Assembly: GCA_949752795.1 (NCBI GenBank)
Contig: OX457061.1
Location: 8,119,239-8,183,238, forward strand
DNA from: Hyperoodon ampullatus
Taxonomy: Eukaryota > Chordata > Mammalia > Artiodactyla > Ziphiidae
DNA: 64,000 nucleotides
Direction: 5' to 3'
A model generated the notes under the pieces. The model saw only the letters and a program-made list of their open reading frames with translations, was not told the origin of the DNA and made no database searches. A program made the translations under genes and the position numbers. Positions within the stretch are counted from its first letter, which is position 1; each line of letters begins with the position of its first letter. Positions 32,901-43,689 of the stretch are shown here, piece by piece.

Positions 32901-35900
32901 TATCTGCCAGGCTCTGGACTCAGTCCCTTAGTGATGTCACCTCACAGTGGGCCCTACCATCATCTCATTTGGCAGGTGGGGAAATGGGCTCAGAGAGAGT
33001 TCATGAACTCAAGGTGTGGGAAGCTCACTGACTCCAGTCCTTTCTCTTAAGGCACCACCTCGAATTGTCCCCACCTCTCAAACAGGAGACCAAAAGAAAC
33101 ATCTGAAGCAGCCTGGCTGGGCAGGAAGGTCCAACTCACCATGCTGCATGTGGGACGTGGGCTGGAACACAGGTGCCAGGGGCAGCTGCCCCAGGAGGCT
33201 TGGCCTGGATGCCTTCAGCTCTCCAGTATCTGGGCAGGGGAGGGGAGGGAAGGGAGAGGGAGGGCTGTGTGGGACTCAGTGTGCTCAGGCCTCACCTAAG
33301 GGCCCTCAGAGGCAGGTTCCACGTGTCCCCTGCCCACCCACTCACCTGCCCACTTACCCTGGTAGCCCTTTTGCTGAAGCCAGCAACGAGCCAGCTGCAA
33401 GGCCAAGGCGGCATTGGACTGCTGGTGCTCCCCCTCCAGGCCCAGGGTCAGCAGTGGCCCCCCTTCCTCCAGGGCTTCTAGTGGTGGGCACAGGTAGAGG
33501 GGACACTGCAGAGGAGATGGGCCGCAGCTGGTCAGGGGAGCTGCTGCTGCCTCCTCGGCCAGCAGGCCCTCCCTGATGCCATCAGCCCTTCCATCTTTCC
33601 CCATCGACCACAACCCACCAAGTCCTGTTCCTAGAACCGAGATGTCCTCCAGCTGGACGAGCACAGATGAGCACACTGAGGCCCCAAAGGATAAAGTACC
33701 TCCCCAGTCAGCCAACCCCCACCCAGCTGTCCCAATCAGACTCACTGAGATCTGCTGAGCGCGGTCCCTCAGCACTGCCAGGGGCCCGTCAGGCTGGAGC
33801 ACGGTGAAGGCGGGGACACCACACTGTGGAGGACACGGAGAGTGAGTCCAGGGTCCTCCATGTCCCATCACTGGCCCCCATATCCCTGGTTCTGGATGGC
33901 CCACTCAGCTTTCCCCCCCATCAAACCTTTGGGAACCCCTCGATGGGGAAACTAAGGCCAGAGATGGGGCTCAACTTGTTCCACTCCCATGCAGAGCTGG
34001 GATGAGAACCCAGACCCCACGGATGCCCGAGACCTCGTCCTGAGTCACGAGGATACAAATGACCCTGCCACACCCGCCCCCACTTCCCTGTATCTTGGGG
34101 CCCAGGCCATCCATGTACCTCCCTCCCCAGGGCCGCCTGGTCACCTTAAAAATGCCCCCTTTCTGCCATGCGATCTTCTCCATCGTGTCCCCCAGAAGGC
34201 CAGTGTGGTCGATGCCAAGAGAGGAGACCCCACACACCACAGGCTTCCTGGGGGAAATGAAAGAGCCATGATGCCCCTGCCCCCGGCCACCGGGCTCCCG
34301 GCCACCATCCCTCTCTTCAAGCCACTCCCCCTCACTTGACGATGTTGGTGCAGTCGTAAGCCCCGCCGATGCCCACTTCCATCACTGCCAGGTCCACCTG
34401 AAGAGGATCAGAGGGCATGGCAGGGGGTACAGGGGCTCCCGAATACCACACAGGAGCCCCTAGTCTGCTGAGATTCCCCTTCCCGAGGCCTGGAACACAG
34501 GGTTCTGGGGAGTGGTGGGCACACACACCTTCTCTTGGAGGAAGACATGGAAGGCCATGAGTGTGAGGAAGCGGAAGTAGCCAGGCATGGAGACACAGCT
34601 GCTGTCATCCTGTGGACAGGATCACATCAGAGCTCGGGGCCCCTGCAGCCTCTGCCCTGGGGAAGATGGTGTCCCGGGATGTGCAGTGCCCTCTGGGTCT
34701 ACCCACCCACTCCGGGCCCCTTACCCTGCCCACCCACCAGCCCTCCGGCATGGGCACCTTGGTCTCCTCCAGCCGGTGGTAGAGGCGCCAGAAGTGCTTA
34801 GTGAAGAGCTCGGGGCTTATGGGCTGCCCATTGATTCGGATCCGCTCACGCACCTGCACCAGGTGGGGAGAGCTGCCGAGAGACCTAGGGTCATCAGGAC
34901 TCCCTTCCCAAGACCCCCAGGCTGTCCCCGTCCCCACAGTCAGACCTGTCTTTCAGAAAAACAAATCTAACTATGTCACTGCCCTGCTGAAAACCCTTCT
35001 GTTGCTTCCCCCTGCCCTTTAGAGAGTCCCAGCTCCTCATCTCAGCCTACCAGGCCCCGGCGGGTCTGATGCCACTGGCCTCACCTCTCACACATCCCTT
35101 GGTAGTTCCCTGTGCCCCAGCCCCTCTGGACTATTATTAGTTCCTCCAGTTCCCTCCCCCCCCCCCCAAATTTTCTATCTCCAGGCCTATACACATGTCC
35201 ACAGGTCTCAACTAAGATGGCTTCTCCAAAAAAGAGAAAGGACCCCGCCCCACCAGACTGCTCAGGCATGCTCTCTGGGCTCCCACAGCCCCCCATGCTT
35301 CCCCCATCCTACATCGATCAGTAACTCGGCCAACATCTGCCCCCATAATGTCTGTCTTCCTGCCCTTGAGGGCAAGGCCCCGTCTGCTGTGTTCAAGCTG
35401 CGTCCCCAGACTGGCCCATGAGGCCACATGGGCCCAAGTCAAAGGCTGGGCTTTTATCCCAAACATTATTTTGGAAGAGAGATTGTTGGCTTATATTTAA
35501 ATCCTCAAAGGCCCTCTGGTATTATGAATCTACTCCATTTCTTTAATTTGAATGAAGAACTGCTGAGGGAAAACACATTGGTCTGAAATGACCTCAGTCA
35601 GCAGGTTTCAGATGCTTACAGAGGTCACCTGATGGAACCGGTAAAATAAAAGGAGGCAAAAATCTTGAATGCCCCAAGCTTAAGGACCAAATCCTGAGCA
35701 ATCTACCATCATGTGAATCCCACTGCTCTACCAGTGACAGGCTTAAGAAGGCATGTACAGCTCCAGGGAAGAGAGACCCATGTCTAATCACCCTGCCCCC
35801 CCCATCCTCTGGTGTGAGTTTAGATGCCTGAATGCAACCAAGAGGGGGTGCTGCCTGGAGGGCAAAGCAGCAGCTCAGGCTGGCACAGCGGAAGGGCTCC

Positions 35901-38261
35901 CGCTGCCCACCTGGGAGGTCTCAACAGAGTTGTCATAAACCACGCTTATTGTTTAAGCCCTTACTAGCCTGGTTTTCTGCTCCTTATGGCAAAGATGCCC
36001 TAGTTGATAAATATTTCTATGTGATTTAAAAACTGTATAAGGAATTTAAGTTAATAAAAAGATATCTGAGGGACTTCCTTGGTGGTCCAGTGGTTAAGAC
36101 TCCGCACTTCCAAAGTAGGGGGCATGGGTTCAATCCCTGGTTGGGGAATTAAGATCCCACATGCCGCTAAGCGTGGCCAAATAAATAAATAAATAAAAAG
36201 ATATCTGACTATTCCAGCTGTGTATTTCATTTATCCATTCAAGTTGCTGCCCGCCTCCCCAATTTCTTTCCGTTGTGAAAATTAAAGATTGCCATAAACT
36301 TGGGCTAACTGGTAAATGCTAACTGACTGCCTGTTGAATGAACGAACACTAGGCAGAGAGACATGCAGCTGAGCCGATGGGGGTGACCCTGGCCTTGAGG
36401 TGCTGGCTGGTTCCAGAGCCCCCCCCAGAGAGCCAGGAGACGCCACATCCCTCTGTACCTCAGTACCTAAAGAATCCCGTCTTCAGGCCATAGCTCCGGA
36501 GGATACATTCAGTGAAGGCACAGGTGGAGCCCTAGAAAGAAAAGGTCTTGTCTGGGCAGGTCCCCCCGACCCCACCCCAGCAAGTGCACGTCCTACCCCT
36601 GGGTCCTGTGGCTCGCCTTCCCCTTGGTCCCTGTGATGTGGATGATGTTCAGTTGGTCCAAGTCCTCCACCTAGGACAGACAGACAAGGTCCCCGCCTCA
36701 GCCACAGGACTCACAGACAGATGGGAATGGGGGGTGGTCAGAGGCCCTCCCCACCTTACCTGCAGCCCACTCCGTGCCAAGTACAGCCTCATGGCTTCCA
36801 GTTGTCTCTGGGGGTCACCCCGCTGGCGCTTCACCTGCTCCAGGTAGTTGGCATTGGTCTGCAGGGTGTTGAGTGTGCGCACAGCATCCTGGCAATGAGT
36901 CCCCAGGTAGTAGGTTAAGGCTCATTAGGGATCCATAGGGACAGAGGAACCCAGCATACCAGTGGCCAGGCCAGGGTCCAGGCCTGCCATGCCAGCCCTG
37001 TTTCCCCAGCCTAGAGGTTAGGCACCAGTGAAAAAGAAGTGGCATCTTTCCAGTTCTAGCAGAAATGGGAGCCTGGGGCAGTTCAGACCCACCCAGGGAG
37101 TGCCAGGCAAAGCAGGCAAAATGACTAACGGGACTATCCTTGCTTCCTGTTCGGCCTCCCCAGGCTTCACTCTCAGGCTTTTGCCCTCATTCTCTCCATG
37201 GTCCACCACTGTATTGGGCCCCTCTTAGAGCAGGGCCAGAACTACAGAAGGCTGGGGTCTTAGAACTGAAGGAATTAGAACTAGGAATTCCTGGAGGCTT
37301 CCATGCCCAGGATTGGGCATGAGGATTGGGGTTCCACATTCTGACCCAGGGAAGAGTTGCTTGAAGCAACCAGATGGGGAAGAGGAGTCTCAGGGGGAGG
37401 AAGGCTGTGTCAGGGTCACTCAGACAAGAAGGCAAGCAGGTATAACCTCAGGACTATACTATACTTCCACTTGGGGGGGTGGGGGGTGGAAGTGGGGGTG
37501 ATGTTTATTTCCCCTCAGGGCCTCAGTGGCTGGTTGGAGGACCCACTCTCATCACACTGGTGCCACCTGCCTGGCCAGCATCAGGTTCTGGTCTCTGGCA
37601 ACTTGCCCCTGGCACAGAGCCAGGAGGAAGCTTTCTGTTTTCCAGATTCTTGCCACCACCACCACCCCCCCCCCCCCACTGCTCCGAGTCCTGCCTGCTC
37701 CCCAATTCCAGGCACTTGGATCTTCATCTCCTGAATCCTAGAGACGCCAACCCAGACCTATACTCTGGATCTCCCAAGTCTGAACTCCTGAATCCCTTTC
37801 CCCTCCCCCACCCCAACTGCTGGTTCTGAGTCCGGAGACACTGGAACTCCAGAACCTCAGCTGAGCCACTGGATCTCTTGGTCCTATCACACGGCGTCCC
37901 TTCCCACTCTCTAACGCGGTACACTTCAGCCTCAGAATTCCCAAATCAGGTACCCCCCGGGTCCAACTTCCTGGTGCCTGTCCCCACCTCCGGAATCCAG
38001 GATGTCCCCGACCCCCCAAGTCCCCCAGTCCCAGGCTCCTGGCCCCTCTCTCAGCTGGCGGAGGCCAGATGCCAAGCGCCTCAGGCCCGGCTCACGTGTC
38101 ATTGCAGGACCTCCCTCCAATACCTGATACTCCATGCCGGGCTCCTGCGGCGCAGGCCACGCGCTCAGTACTCGCCTCGCTGCGACCCCGGTTGTTGCAC
38201 CACGCGAAGAAACCGCTGCCAGGAAGAGAGCCGCGCGCAGGTGGCAGCGTGCCCGCGACAT
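29528..38261 (-). CDS. FPGS: folylpolyglutamate synthase, complete, 15 coding exons
   Basis: Mur-ligase-family enzyme (EC 6.3.2.17) adding gamma-glutamates to tetrahydrofolates and antifolates, which keeps them in cytosol and mitochondria. Exons, 5' to 3' on the minus strand: 38261-38124, 36888-36760, 36670-36617, 36531-36467, 34872-34758, 34609-34529, 34397-34336, 34247-34145, 33823-33746, 33505-33358, 33229-33140, 32349-32199, 31756-31681, 30813-30747, 29913-29528 (stop TAG). They total 1743 nt, 580 residues, all in frame. Met1 starts an Arg-rich mitochondrial leader ([17 protein letters not shown]); Met43 (MEYQ) is the cytosolic start in human and is kept. Key motifs: P-loop GTKGKGS split by intron 3, the [12 protein letters not shown] folate loop, WQKGGIFK, and WYLDGAHT of the C-terminal domain. 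Shorter than human mainly at the exon 10/11 junction and in exon 15. Intron 3 has a GC donor. Confidence 0.97.
29914..30746 (-). other. FPGS: FPGS intron 14
   Basis: 0.83 kb. A MIR-like piece lies at about 29,990-30,190. AT-rich old interspersed repeat sequence of uncertain class follows to about 30,640. Confidence 0.6.
30747..30813 (-). CDS. FPGS: FPGS exon 14
   Basis: 67 nt, [19 protein letters not shown] to DNA plus one base. Acceptor cttctag, donor gtgaga. Confidence 0.95.
30814..31680 (-). other. FPGS: FPGS intron 13
   Basis: 0.87 kb, single-copy plus MIR-like sequence (about 31,280-31,620, with two gaggaaac/gaggctcag blocks). No exon seen. Confidence 0.6.
31681..31756 (-). CDS. FPGS: FPGS exon 13
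   Basis: 76 nt, [18 protein letters not shown] to LLKLLQ. NSTGDRD is the conserved nucleotide-proximal loop. Acceptor gcacacag, donor gtgagg. Confidence 0.95.
31800..32170. repeat. GC-box minisatellite in FPGS intron 12, 125-bp higher-order unit
   Basis: The block starting at ctccatccttcctcaag at 31956 recurs almost unchanged at 32081, a 125-bp period. Each 125-bp unit is two diverged ~62-bp subunits built on ccatcctt...cccgcccc...ccactggcc. Diverged subunits extend left to about 31,800. Many cccgccc GC boxes are included. Confidence 0.85.
32199..32349 (-). CDS. FPGS: FPGS exon 12
   Basis: 151 nt, [18 protein letters not shown] to SRERPGG. It carries the invariant WYLDGAHT motif of the C-terminal domain. 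The donor gtgagc opens into the GC-box minisatellite intron. Confidence 0.95.
32350..33139 (-). other. FPGS: FPGS intron 11
   Basis: 0.79 kb, containing MIR-like sequence (about 32,560-33,060, with a tgatgatgatg stretch at 32,841). No exon or regulatory element recognised. Confidence 0.55.
33140..33229 (-). CDS. FPGS: FPGS exon 11
   Basis: 90 nt, [18 protein letters not shown] to PTSHMQH plus one base; acceptor tgcccag, donor gtgagt. Confidence 0.94.
33358..33505 (-). CDS. FPGS: FPGS exon 10
   Basis: 148 nt, [18 protein letters not shown] through [11 protein letters not shown]. The end differs from human RQDRHGAGE, and the boundary with exon 11 is a variable linker. Confidence 0.94.
33746..33823 (-). 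CDS. FPGS: FPGS exon 9
   Basis: 26 codons, [18 protein letters not shown] to QQIS. Human has QG where this has CG at the start. Donor gtgagt. Confidence 0.95.
34145..34247 (-). CDS. FPGS: FPGS exon 8
   Basis: 103 nt, [18 protein letters not shown] to AWQKGGIFK. The IDH motif and the lysine of WQKGGIFK (carbamylated in the bacterial homologue) are kept. Confidence 0.95.
34336..34397 (-). CDS. FPGS: FPGS exon 7
   Basis: 62 nt, [18 protein letters not shown] to IV, including the conserved EVGIGG(A)YDCTN Mur-ligase motif. Donor gtgagg. Confidence 0.95.
34529..34609 (-). CDS. FPGS: FPGS exon 6
   Basis: 27 codons, [18 protein letters not shown] to VFLQEK, phase 0 at both ends. Donor gtgtgt. Confidence 0.95.
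34758..34872 (-). CDS. FPGS: FPGS exon 5
   Basis: 115 nt, [19 protein letters not shown] to HRLEETK. This is the folate-binding loop region. Acceptor ctcggcag, donor gtgccc (weak after the first four bases). Confidence 0.95.
34873..36466 (-). other. FPGS: FPGS intron 4
   Basis: 1.6 kb. Contains a C run (35,156-35,168), single-copy AT-rich DNA around 35,450-36,050 and one short CHR SINE (36070-36191) with clear target-site duplication. Confidence 0.65.
36070..36191 (+). mobile_element. CHR-type SINE, short form
   Basis: ggacttccttggtggtccag start, (aaat)n tail, duplication aataaaaagatatctga on both sides. Confidence 0.93.
36467..36531 (-). CDS. FPGS: FPGS exon 4, second half of P-loop
   Basis: 65 nt, [21 protein letters not shown] plus two bases of Ser. 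Acceptor tttctag, donor gtactg. Confidence 0.95.
36611..36617 (-). other. FPGS: non-canonical GC donor site of FPGS intron 3
   Basis: On the minus strand the exon ends AAG and the intron starts gcgagc. Frame and homology leave no alternative GT nearby that would preserve GTKGKGS. Introns of the GC-AG class are a known minority; this one has a perfect AAG upstream of the donor. Confidence 0.85.
36617..36670 (-). CDS. FPGS: FPGS exon 3, first half of P-loop
   Basis: 18 codons, [18 protein letters not shown]. Acceptor gtcctag. The exon must end at this AAG because exon 4 starts with GGC-TCC (Gly-Ser of GKGS). The bases that follow are gcgagc, a GC rather than GT donor. Confidence 0.94.
36760..36888 (-). 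CDS. FPGS: FPGS exon 2
   Basis: 43 codons, [18 protein letters not shown] to YLARSGLQ, phase 0 at both ends; acceptor ttgccag, donor gtaagg. Confidence 0.96.
36889..38123 (-). other. FPGS: FPGS intron 1
   Basis: 1.2 kb. Holds a G-rich tract (37,470-37,490) and a CCA/C-rich tract (37,661-37,679); otherwise single-copy. A CpG rise begins near 38,060. Confidence 0.65.
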
Positions 38262-38560
38262 AGTAGAGATGCAAGCGGCGGCACGCTAGGCCCGGACCGA
38301 ATACGCCGCGCCCCTCTCCTGGCCCCGCCCCCGACTCGCCTCCGCCCTCCGCCACTCAGCGTTGCCCGACGAGCCCACCGGCACCAATAAGAATCTGCGG
38401 GACGCCATCCTTGTGAGGGGCAGGCCCCGGGGCGGGGCGGAGAGCTTCATTCATGTTTATGAGGGGCACGGTCCCGAGCGAGTCCTCTGCCTTAGAGAAA
38501 TACGCGCTCCTTTCGTCATCATCCTCTCAAGGACCCGGCCGCGCCCCGCAAATTAGCCAG
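38060..38560 (-). promoter_or_regulatory. FPGS: FPGS CpG-rich promoter
   Basis: CpG-dense block around the FPGS start codon with GC boxes (cccgccccc, ggggcgggg), no TATA element and an ATG in clear context. This is typical of a housekeeping gene promoter. Extent estimated by eye. Confidence 0.7.
38124..38261 (-). CDS. FPGS: FPGS exon 1, mitochondrial leader
   Basis: 46 codons, [17 protein letters not shown] to QEPGMEYQ, followed by donor gtattg. The N-terminus is Arg-rich with no acidic residue, as expected of a mitochondrial presequence. The internal Met43 permits the cytosolic form from the same exon. Confidence 0.95.
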
Positions 38561-39010
38561 TCCGAGTCAGCAGCCCTGCTCCAGGCCAGAACCAGCTTCG
38601 AGCCGGGATAGAATGATAGAACTGGCGGACACCTTAGGGAGGTCGCTGAATCCTGGCCCCAAAACGTCCCGACCCAACGCAGAGACCCAGGGCGGCGGGG
38701 ATGCGGCCTCTGATCTGTTGAATCTGAGAGCTCGATTGTGGAGCAATAGGCCAAAAACCAGGCACCTACGCTACTGCGGCCCCTAACCGTTCCTCGGCAG
38801 CCTGGGAAGGCTTCCTGGAAGAGGCGACATCCTGGCCTCACAAGGCCTAGAGATGGAGCACAGTCAGAGAGCCCTGGGGTGACAGGATGCCAGATCCAGC
38901 AGGACCCTGTGGCCTTATAAGAAATTGGATTACATTTAGATAACAATAAAATGGTTCTAAGGAGGGATGACAAGATCAGATTTGTCATCTGATCAAATGG
39001 AATGGATGGG

Positions 39011-39207
39011 GCTTCCCTGGTGGTGCAGTGGTTGAGAGTCCGCCTGCCAATGCAGGGGACGCGCGTTCGTGCCCCAGTCCGGGAAAATCCCACATGCCGC
39101 GGAGCGGCTGGGCCCGTGAGCCATGGCCGCTGAGCCTGCGCGTCCGGAGCCTGTGCTCCGCAACGGGAGAGTCCACAGCAGTGAGAGGCCCGCCTACCGC
39201 AAAAAAA
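39011..39207 (+). mobile_element. CHR-type SINE, ~205-bp form
   Basis: gcttccctggtggtgcagtgg start, ggagcggctgggcccgtgag body, A tail. Exact duplication aaatggaatggatggg at 38995 and 39208. Confidence 0.95.
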
Positions 39208-39902
39208 AAATGGAATGGATGGGAGAGCCACCTACGGAGGGGGCAATAATCTGTCCTACCTGGGGGTGGAAGACTCCCATTTGTCCTGGAGTTTTCAGAA
39301 CTTTTTCTGTCTCTGACCTTCTTGGCCCCAACTGCTAGCATGGAAAAAAGTAGTATGGAGATTTCCTTTCTACAGCTGAGATCTGGAAAGGTGTGTGTGT
39401 TTGGGTGGAGGTGGGGGAATTGCTGCAAAAACCCTCCAGAGAAGTTTCCTCAGATAAAAGGCAGTCCCTTAACAACTGATGGGGTTTCAGTACCAGTAGC
39501 CCCTCCCTCTTTCCTGCAGGCATTGGGGATAAATATTTATCAGAGATTGTTTGATTTTGAAATAAACAAATATGTTGAGAAGACTCTGTCATTGGCTGGA
39601 CTTCCGCTTTTCGTATCACTGCAGGGTGCCCCACCCCTGCCGCATGGGAGACAGACAAGTCCTTTTCTCTCTTAATGTTCTTTTTTAAAAATCATTGAAA
39701 CTTTCTTTATACATCATAATTTAATAACTGAATAAAAAATAATCATAAAGAGGCTTTAAATGATTTCTCTTTTGCTTAACCCTCACCCCCAATCTCCAAT
39801 CCCGGTTCTCCTTTGGTAATTCTTATTGACAGCCAAGTGTGTGTCTCACGGTTGTCTATGCTCATGAAATCCCGGACACACCTAGACATCTATAAGGCCT
39901 TG

Positions 39903-40072
39903 ATCTTTTTTGTTTTTGGTTTTTGTTTTAGTTTTTGGGGTTTTTTTGGTGGTGGGGGGAGGTGGCGTGCCCCACCTGGCTTCCAGGATCTCAGTTCCTA
40001 GACCAGGGATTGAACTTAGGCCATGGCAGTGAAAGCACGGAATCCTAACCAGCAGACCACCAGGGAACTCCT
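39903..40072 (-). mobile_element. CHR-type SINE, short form, diverged
   Basis: GT-rich left end, right end gaccaccagggaactcc. Duplication tataaggccttg / tatagggccttg. Confidence 0.85.
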
Positions 40073-40184
40073 TATAGGGCCTTGTTGATGCAGACAAGAT
40101 TTTTTTGCATCTTAACTTTCTTACTCAACAATAAGCTCATAGGGATCCCTCTAAGACATTTACTTAACAAATAGTTAAGCAGCA

Positions 40185-40390
40185 CCTTTCTGGGCCAGGC
40201 ACTGTTTTAAACACATTGTACATAATTGCTCATTTAATCAACAAAACTCTTGAAACAGGTGCTAGTATTATATCCTGTTTCACAAGTGAGGAAACTGAGA
40301 CACAAAGGAATAAAGACACATGCTCAAGTCACAAACTCAAGCTTTGAACTCTGGCCCCGGAGTCCTTATTCCTAGCCTCCGTACCTCCTT
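40185..40390 (-). repeat. MIR element
   Basis: ctgggccaggcactgttttaaac, gaggaaactgagacacaaagg, tcaagctttgaactctgg. Confidence 0.75.
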
Positions 40391-41474
40391 CCTGCTGCCC
40401 TCCCCCACTGGGGATGAGGGGGCACTGCTAACTCTGCAGCAGTGGCTGTACCCTAATGCATCCCCCACTTGCCTGCAGTGTTCTGCCACAGTGGATAGCA
40501 TCTACACCAGGGGCTTATATTTCTGCAGGTGAGATTGCGCCAAGGGGGACAGTTGGGTCCAGGGGTGTTTGCATTCCTTCCCGCCAACACTTGTAAACGT
40601 TGCAGCCCACCAGCTGTGTAGTGTGAGGAGAGCCCCCCTCTTCCAGAATGTCCCCCAGACGACTGGGTGTAGAGTACCCTGTCATTTGTGCTCTGCATTT
40701 CCCTGGCTGCAGTGAAATTGAGCATCTTTCCAGGCATTTATTTTAGTAAACTGCCTCTCACTCATCCTTGGCCTATATATATTTCCAACGTCTGTTCAGC
40801 ACCTTATTGTCAATTATAAAGCACTTTGGGTATCACAGGTGTGAGTCCTCAGTTCTGTCCTCTATATGGGAAGTAATTTTTTTCTTGATCTGTTAGTGGT
40901 GGCCCCAGTTGATTCATTGGTAACAGCGGGTATTGGAGCTCTCAGCCATTCTTCCAAGTATAAAATCCCAGGGAAAATGAGATCCCAGGAGGGAGACTCC
41001 CTCCTCATTCGGATGATTTGGAAGCAAGTCTTCCAAAGTGCAAATCTGACCTTTTCATCCCTCCTTAGAACCATTTTATTGTTTTCTAAATGCAATTCAA
41101 TTTCTTATTGGAAAATCCCATTGCCTACTTTCCTGAATCTTAACTGATTTCTTTCCCTTTGTTCTGAGCAAAGCAGTCCTGTCAGTTCTCCCCTCTGGCC
41201 TGATACAGCCCTTCTCTAGGGTGGGGTGAACTCAACAGTCCTAAAAAATCGTTGAACTACACACCTCAGCTCAAGTTGGAAACAGAAATAGATGTAGAGA
41301 CACAGAAGGCAAGAAACAGCACAGAAAATTCCAGGGATCCTATTTGGTATCATCCCAGTTGTGCAGGAAATTATAACTGGTGACTGGAGCCTTGGCAAAG
41401 TCACCCAGTGGCCTTGGGCATGTCACCTGTCCCCCGGACCTCTGCTTCCTCCATGGTCTCCAAGGACAAAATTT

Positions 41475-41556
41475 TATTTTGGCCATGCCGCGTGGCCTGC
41501 AGGATCTTGGCAGTGAAAGTGCTGAGTCCTAACTACTGGACCACCAGGGAATTCCC
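41475..41556 (-). mobile_element. CHR-type SINE fragment
   Basis: ttggccatgccgcgtggcc to ggaccaccagggaattcc. Missing the middle part with the B box. Imperfect duplication ctccaaggacaaa / ctccaatgacaat. Confidence 0.82.
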
Positions 41557-41689
41557 TCCAATGACAATTTTCATAGCCAGTGACGCCAGGGAATTTAAAA
41601 GGGGAGGGGATAGAATAGATTTATTTTCTTTTCCTTATTCAAACTTTTCCTTACTTTTTATTTTGTTTTTAAATTCTAAATTTTTTTTT

Positions 41690-42710
41690 TGGATGGATGA
41701 TACATCATATCATTCAAATAGTCAAAGGTACAAAAAGGAAGACAGAGAAAAGCTTCCTTCCCACCCCAGGTCTTAGCATCCTTATTCCCCTCCCCAAAAG
41801 CAAAGTTATGTTTCTCGTGATCTTTCCAGAGACATTTTATGAACTTATAAGCAAATACAAATATATTTTGATTTCCCTTTTATACTCAAAGATAGCAGCA
41901 GACTATATACATGAGTCTGCATTGTACTTTTTCCACATATCTTTATATCCTGGACCTTATTCTGGACTGTGTTGGCACATAATAGCTGCCCCATTGGCTA
42001 ATTTGTTTTTTCAAAGCTGCATAGTGCTCCTTGCTGAAGAAGTACTGTCGTGTATTTGGCCAGTCTCCTACTGACGGACATTTAGGTTTTCAATATTTTG
42101 CCATCACAAGCAATGCTACAATGGGTAACATCATTTCTTCCATGTGTGAGCACATCTGATGGATAAGTTCCAGGAAGTGCAATGGCTAGGTCAAACGTGA
42201 TTTGTGTTTGACACTTTCATACAGATTGCCACGTTGTCCTCCAGAGGGACAGGACTGGTTTCCACGCCCATGCCCCTGCAGGGCATGAGCCAGCTGCTTC
42301 CTCACCAACATACACTGTTAGCCACCTTTGATCTTGCCAATTGCATAGGTGGAAAAATGGATTCTCAGGGTAGTTATCATTTGCATTTATTTTATTGTGA
42401 AGGAGGGTGAGCATTTTTCTTATGTTTAAAAGTCATTTGTGGGGTTTCCCTGGTGGTGCAGTGGTTGGGAGTCCGCCTGCCGATGCAGGGGACACGGGTT
42501 CGTGCCCCGGTCCGAGAGGATCCCACATGCCGCGGAGCGGCTGGGCCCGTGAGCCATGGCCGCTGGGCCTGAGTGTCCGGAGCCTGTGCTCCGCGACGGG
42601 AGAGGCCACAGCAGTGAGAGGCCCGTGTACCGCAAAAAAAAAAAAAAAAAGTCTTTTGTATTTCTTTAGCAGTCCACTCCTCTCTTTGGCATCATTGCTT
42701 TTTATTTGAA
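41690..42710 (-). mobile_element. old L1 fragment, interrupted by a CHR SINE
   Basis: Diverged L1 text such as ctgacggacatttaggtttt and caatggctaggtcaaacgtg in minus orientation; resumes after the SINE at 42441-42647. Confidence 0.65.
42441..42647 (+). mobile_element. CHR-type SINE, ~205-bp form
   Basis: ggtttccctggtggtgcag start, 17-A tail, duplication aaaagtcatttgt / aaaagtcttttgt. Inserted in an older L1. Confidence 0.94.
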
Positions 42711-43470
42711 AAGCCACAGATGTTTGTAGAAGAAAATAGAGAAAAGTATAAAGGAGAAAATCAAAGGCATCTTAATAGGGCACCTGGAGAGCCACTGTTG
42801 GCCTTTTGGTGCCACCACTGAGGTGTTCTCATCCTCCATAAAGAACAATAGAAACAAAGCCATTGTCTGGAGAGCAAAGCAAAGAGAACAAGGGCACAGA
42901 GACACTGGCAGGCAGGCCAGTGTCCACCCACGTGAGGCAGGTCTGCAGGCATGTGTGGAGGGTAAGTGAGGGGCCAGGGCTCCCGCTTCAACCCATACCC
43001 TCCCAAAGGGAAAGGACGTGAATCCATCCATTCCCTCATTCATTTGATGAGAAATTGTCTCTATGCCAGACCTGGGCTGGGTGCTGGGGACACTGGGTTC
43101 TGGAGACAGATGACAAGGCTCTGCTCTTGAAGTGCCCTGTCCAGGGGGCAAGAGAAGAGTAAAGAATGACACTTGCGAAGAACGAGTATTTGCAACCCCT
43201 GATTAGAGGCTGTAGGGGCAGGAGGCTGAGGCCCAGAGAGGGACAGAGACAGCTTGGGGCCACACAACAGGTCAGCAAAGGCACCATGCTGGGCTTTCTA
43301 AATTCAGATCTGCCTGAGTGACTGCCCCCTCTCCTGCCTCATCATGACAGCTGAAGAGGACTTCAGAAATTGGCCTTGGCCTCTTCCACCTCCACCCAAC
43401 ATTTGCCTCTGCCTGAAACACCCTTCCCCTAAGCTCTTCCTCTTTGCTTTTTTGGGTGGGTTCTTTCAGC

Positions 43471-43688
43471 TTTTTTTTTTTTTTTTTTTTTTTTTTGCGG
43501 TACGCGGGCCTCTCACTGTTGTGGCCTCTCCCATTGCGGAGCACAGGCTCTGGACGCACAGGCTCAGCGGCCATGGCTCACGGGCCCAGCCGCTCCACGG
43601 CATGTGGGATCTTCCCGGACCGGGGCACGAACCCGTGTCCCCTGCATCGGCAGGCAGACTCTCAACCACTGCGCCACCAGGGAAGCCC
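43471..43688 (-). mobile_element. CHR-type SINE, ~205-bp form
   Basis: 26-T run then gcggtacgcgggcctctc, ending ccaccagggaagccc. It lies in inverted orientation to the copy at 42441. Confidence 0.93.
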
Positions 43689-43689
43689 T

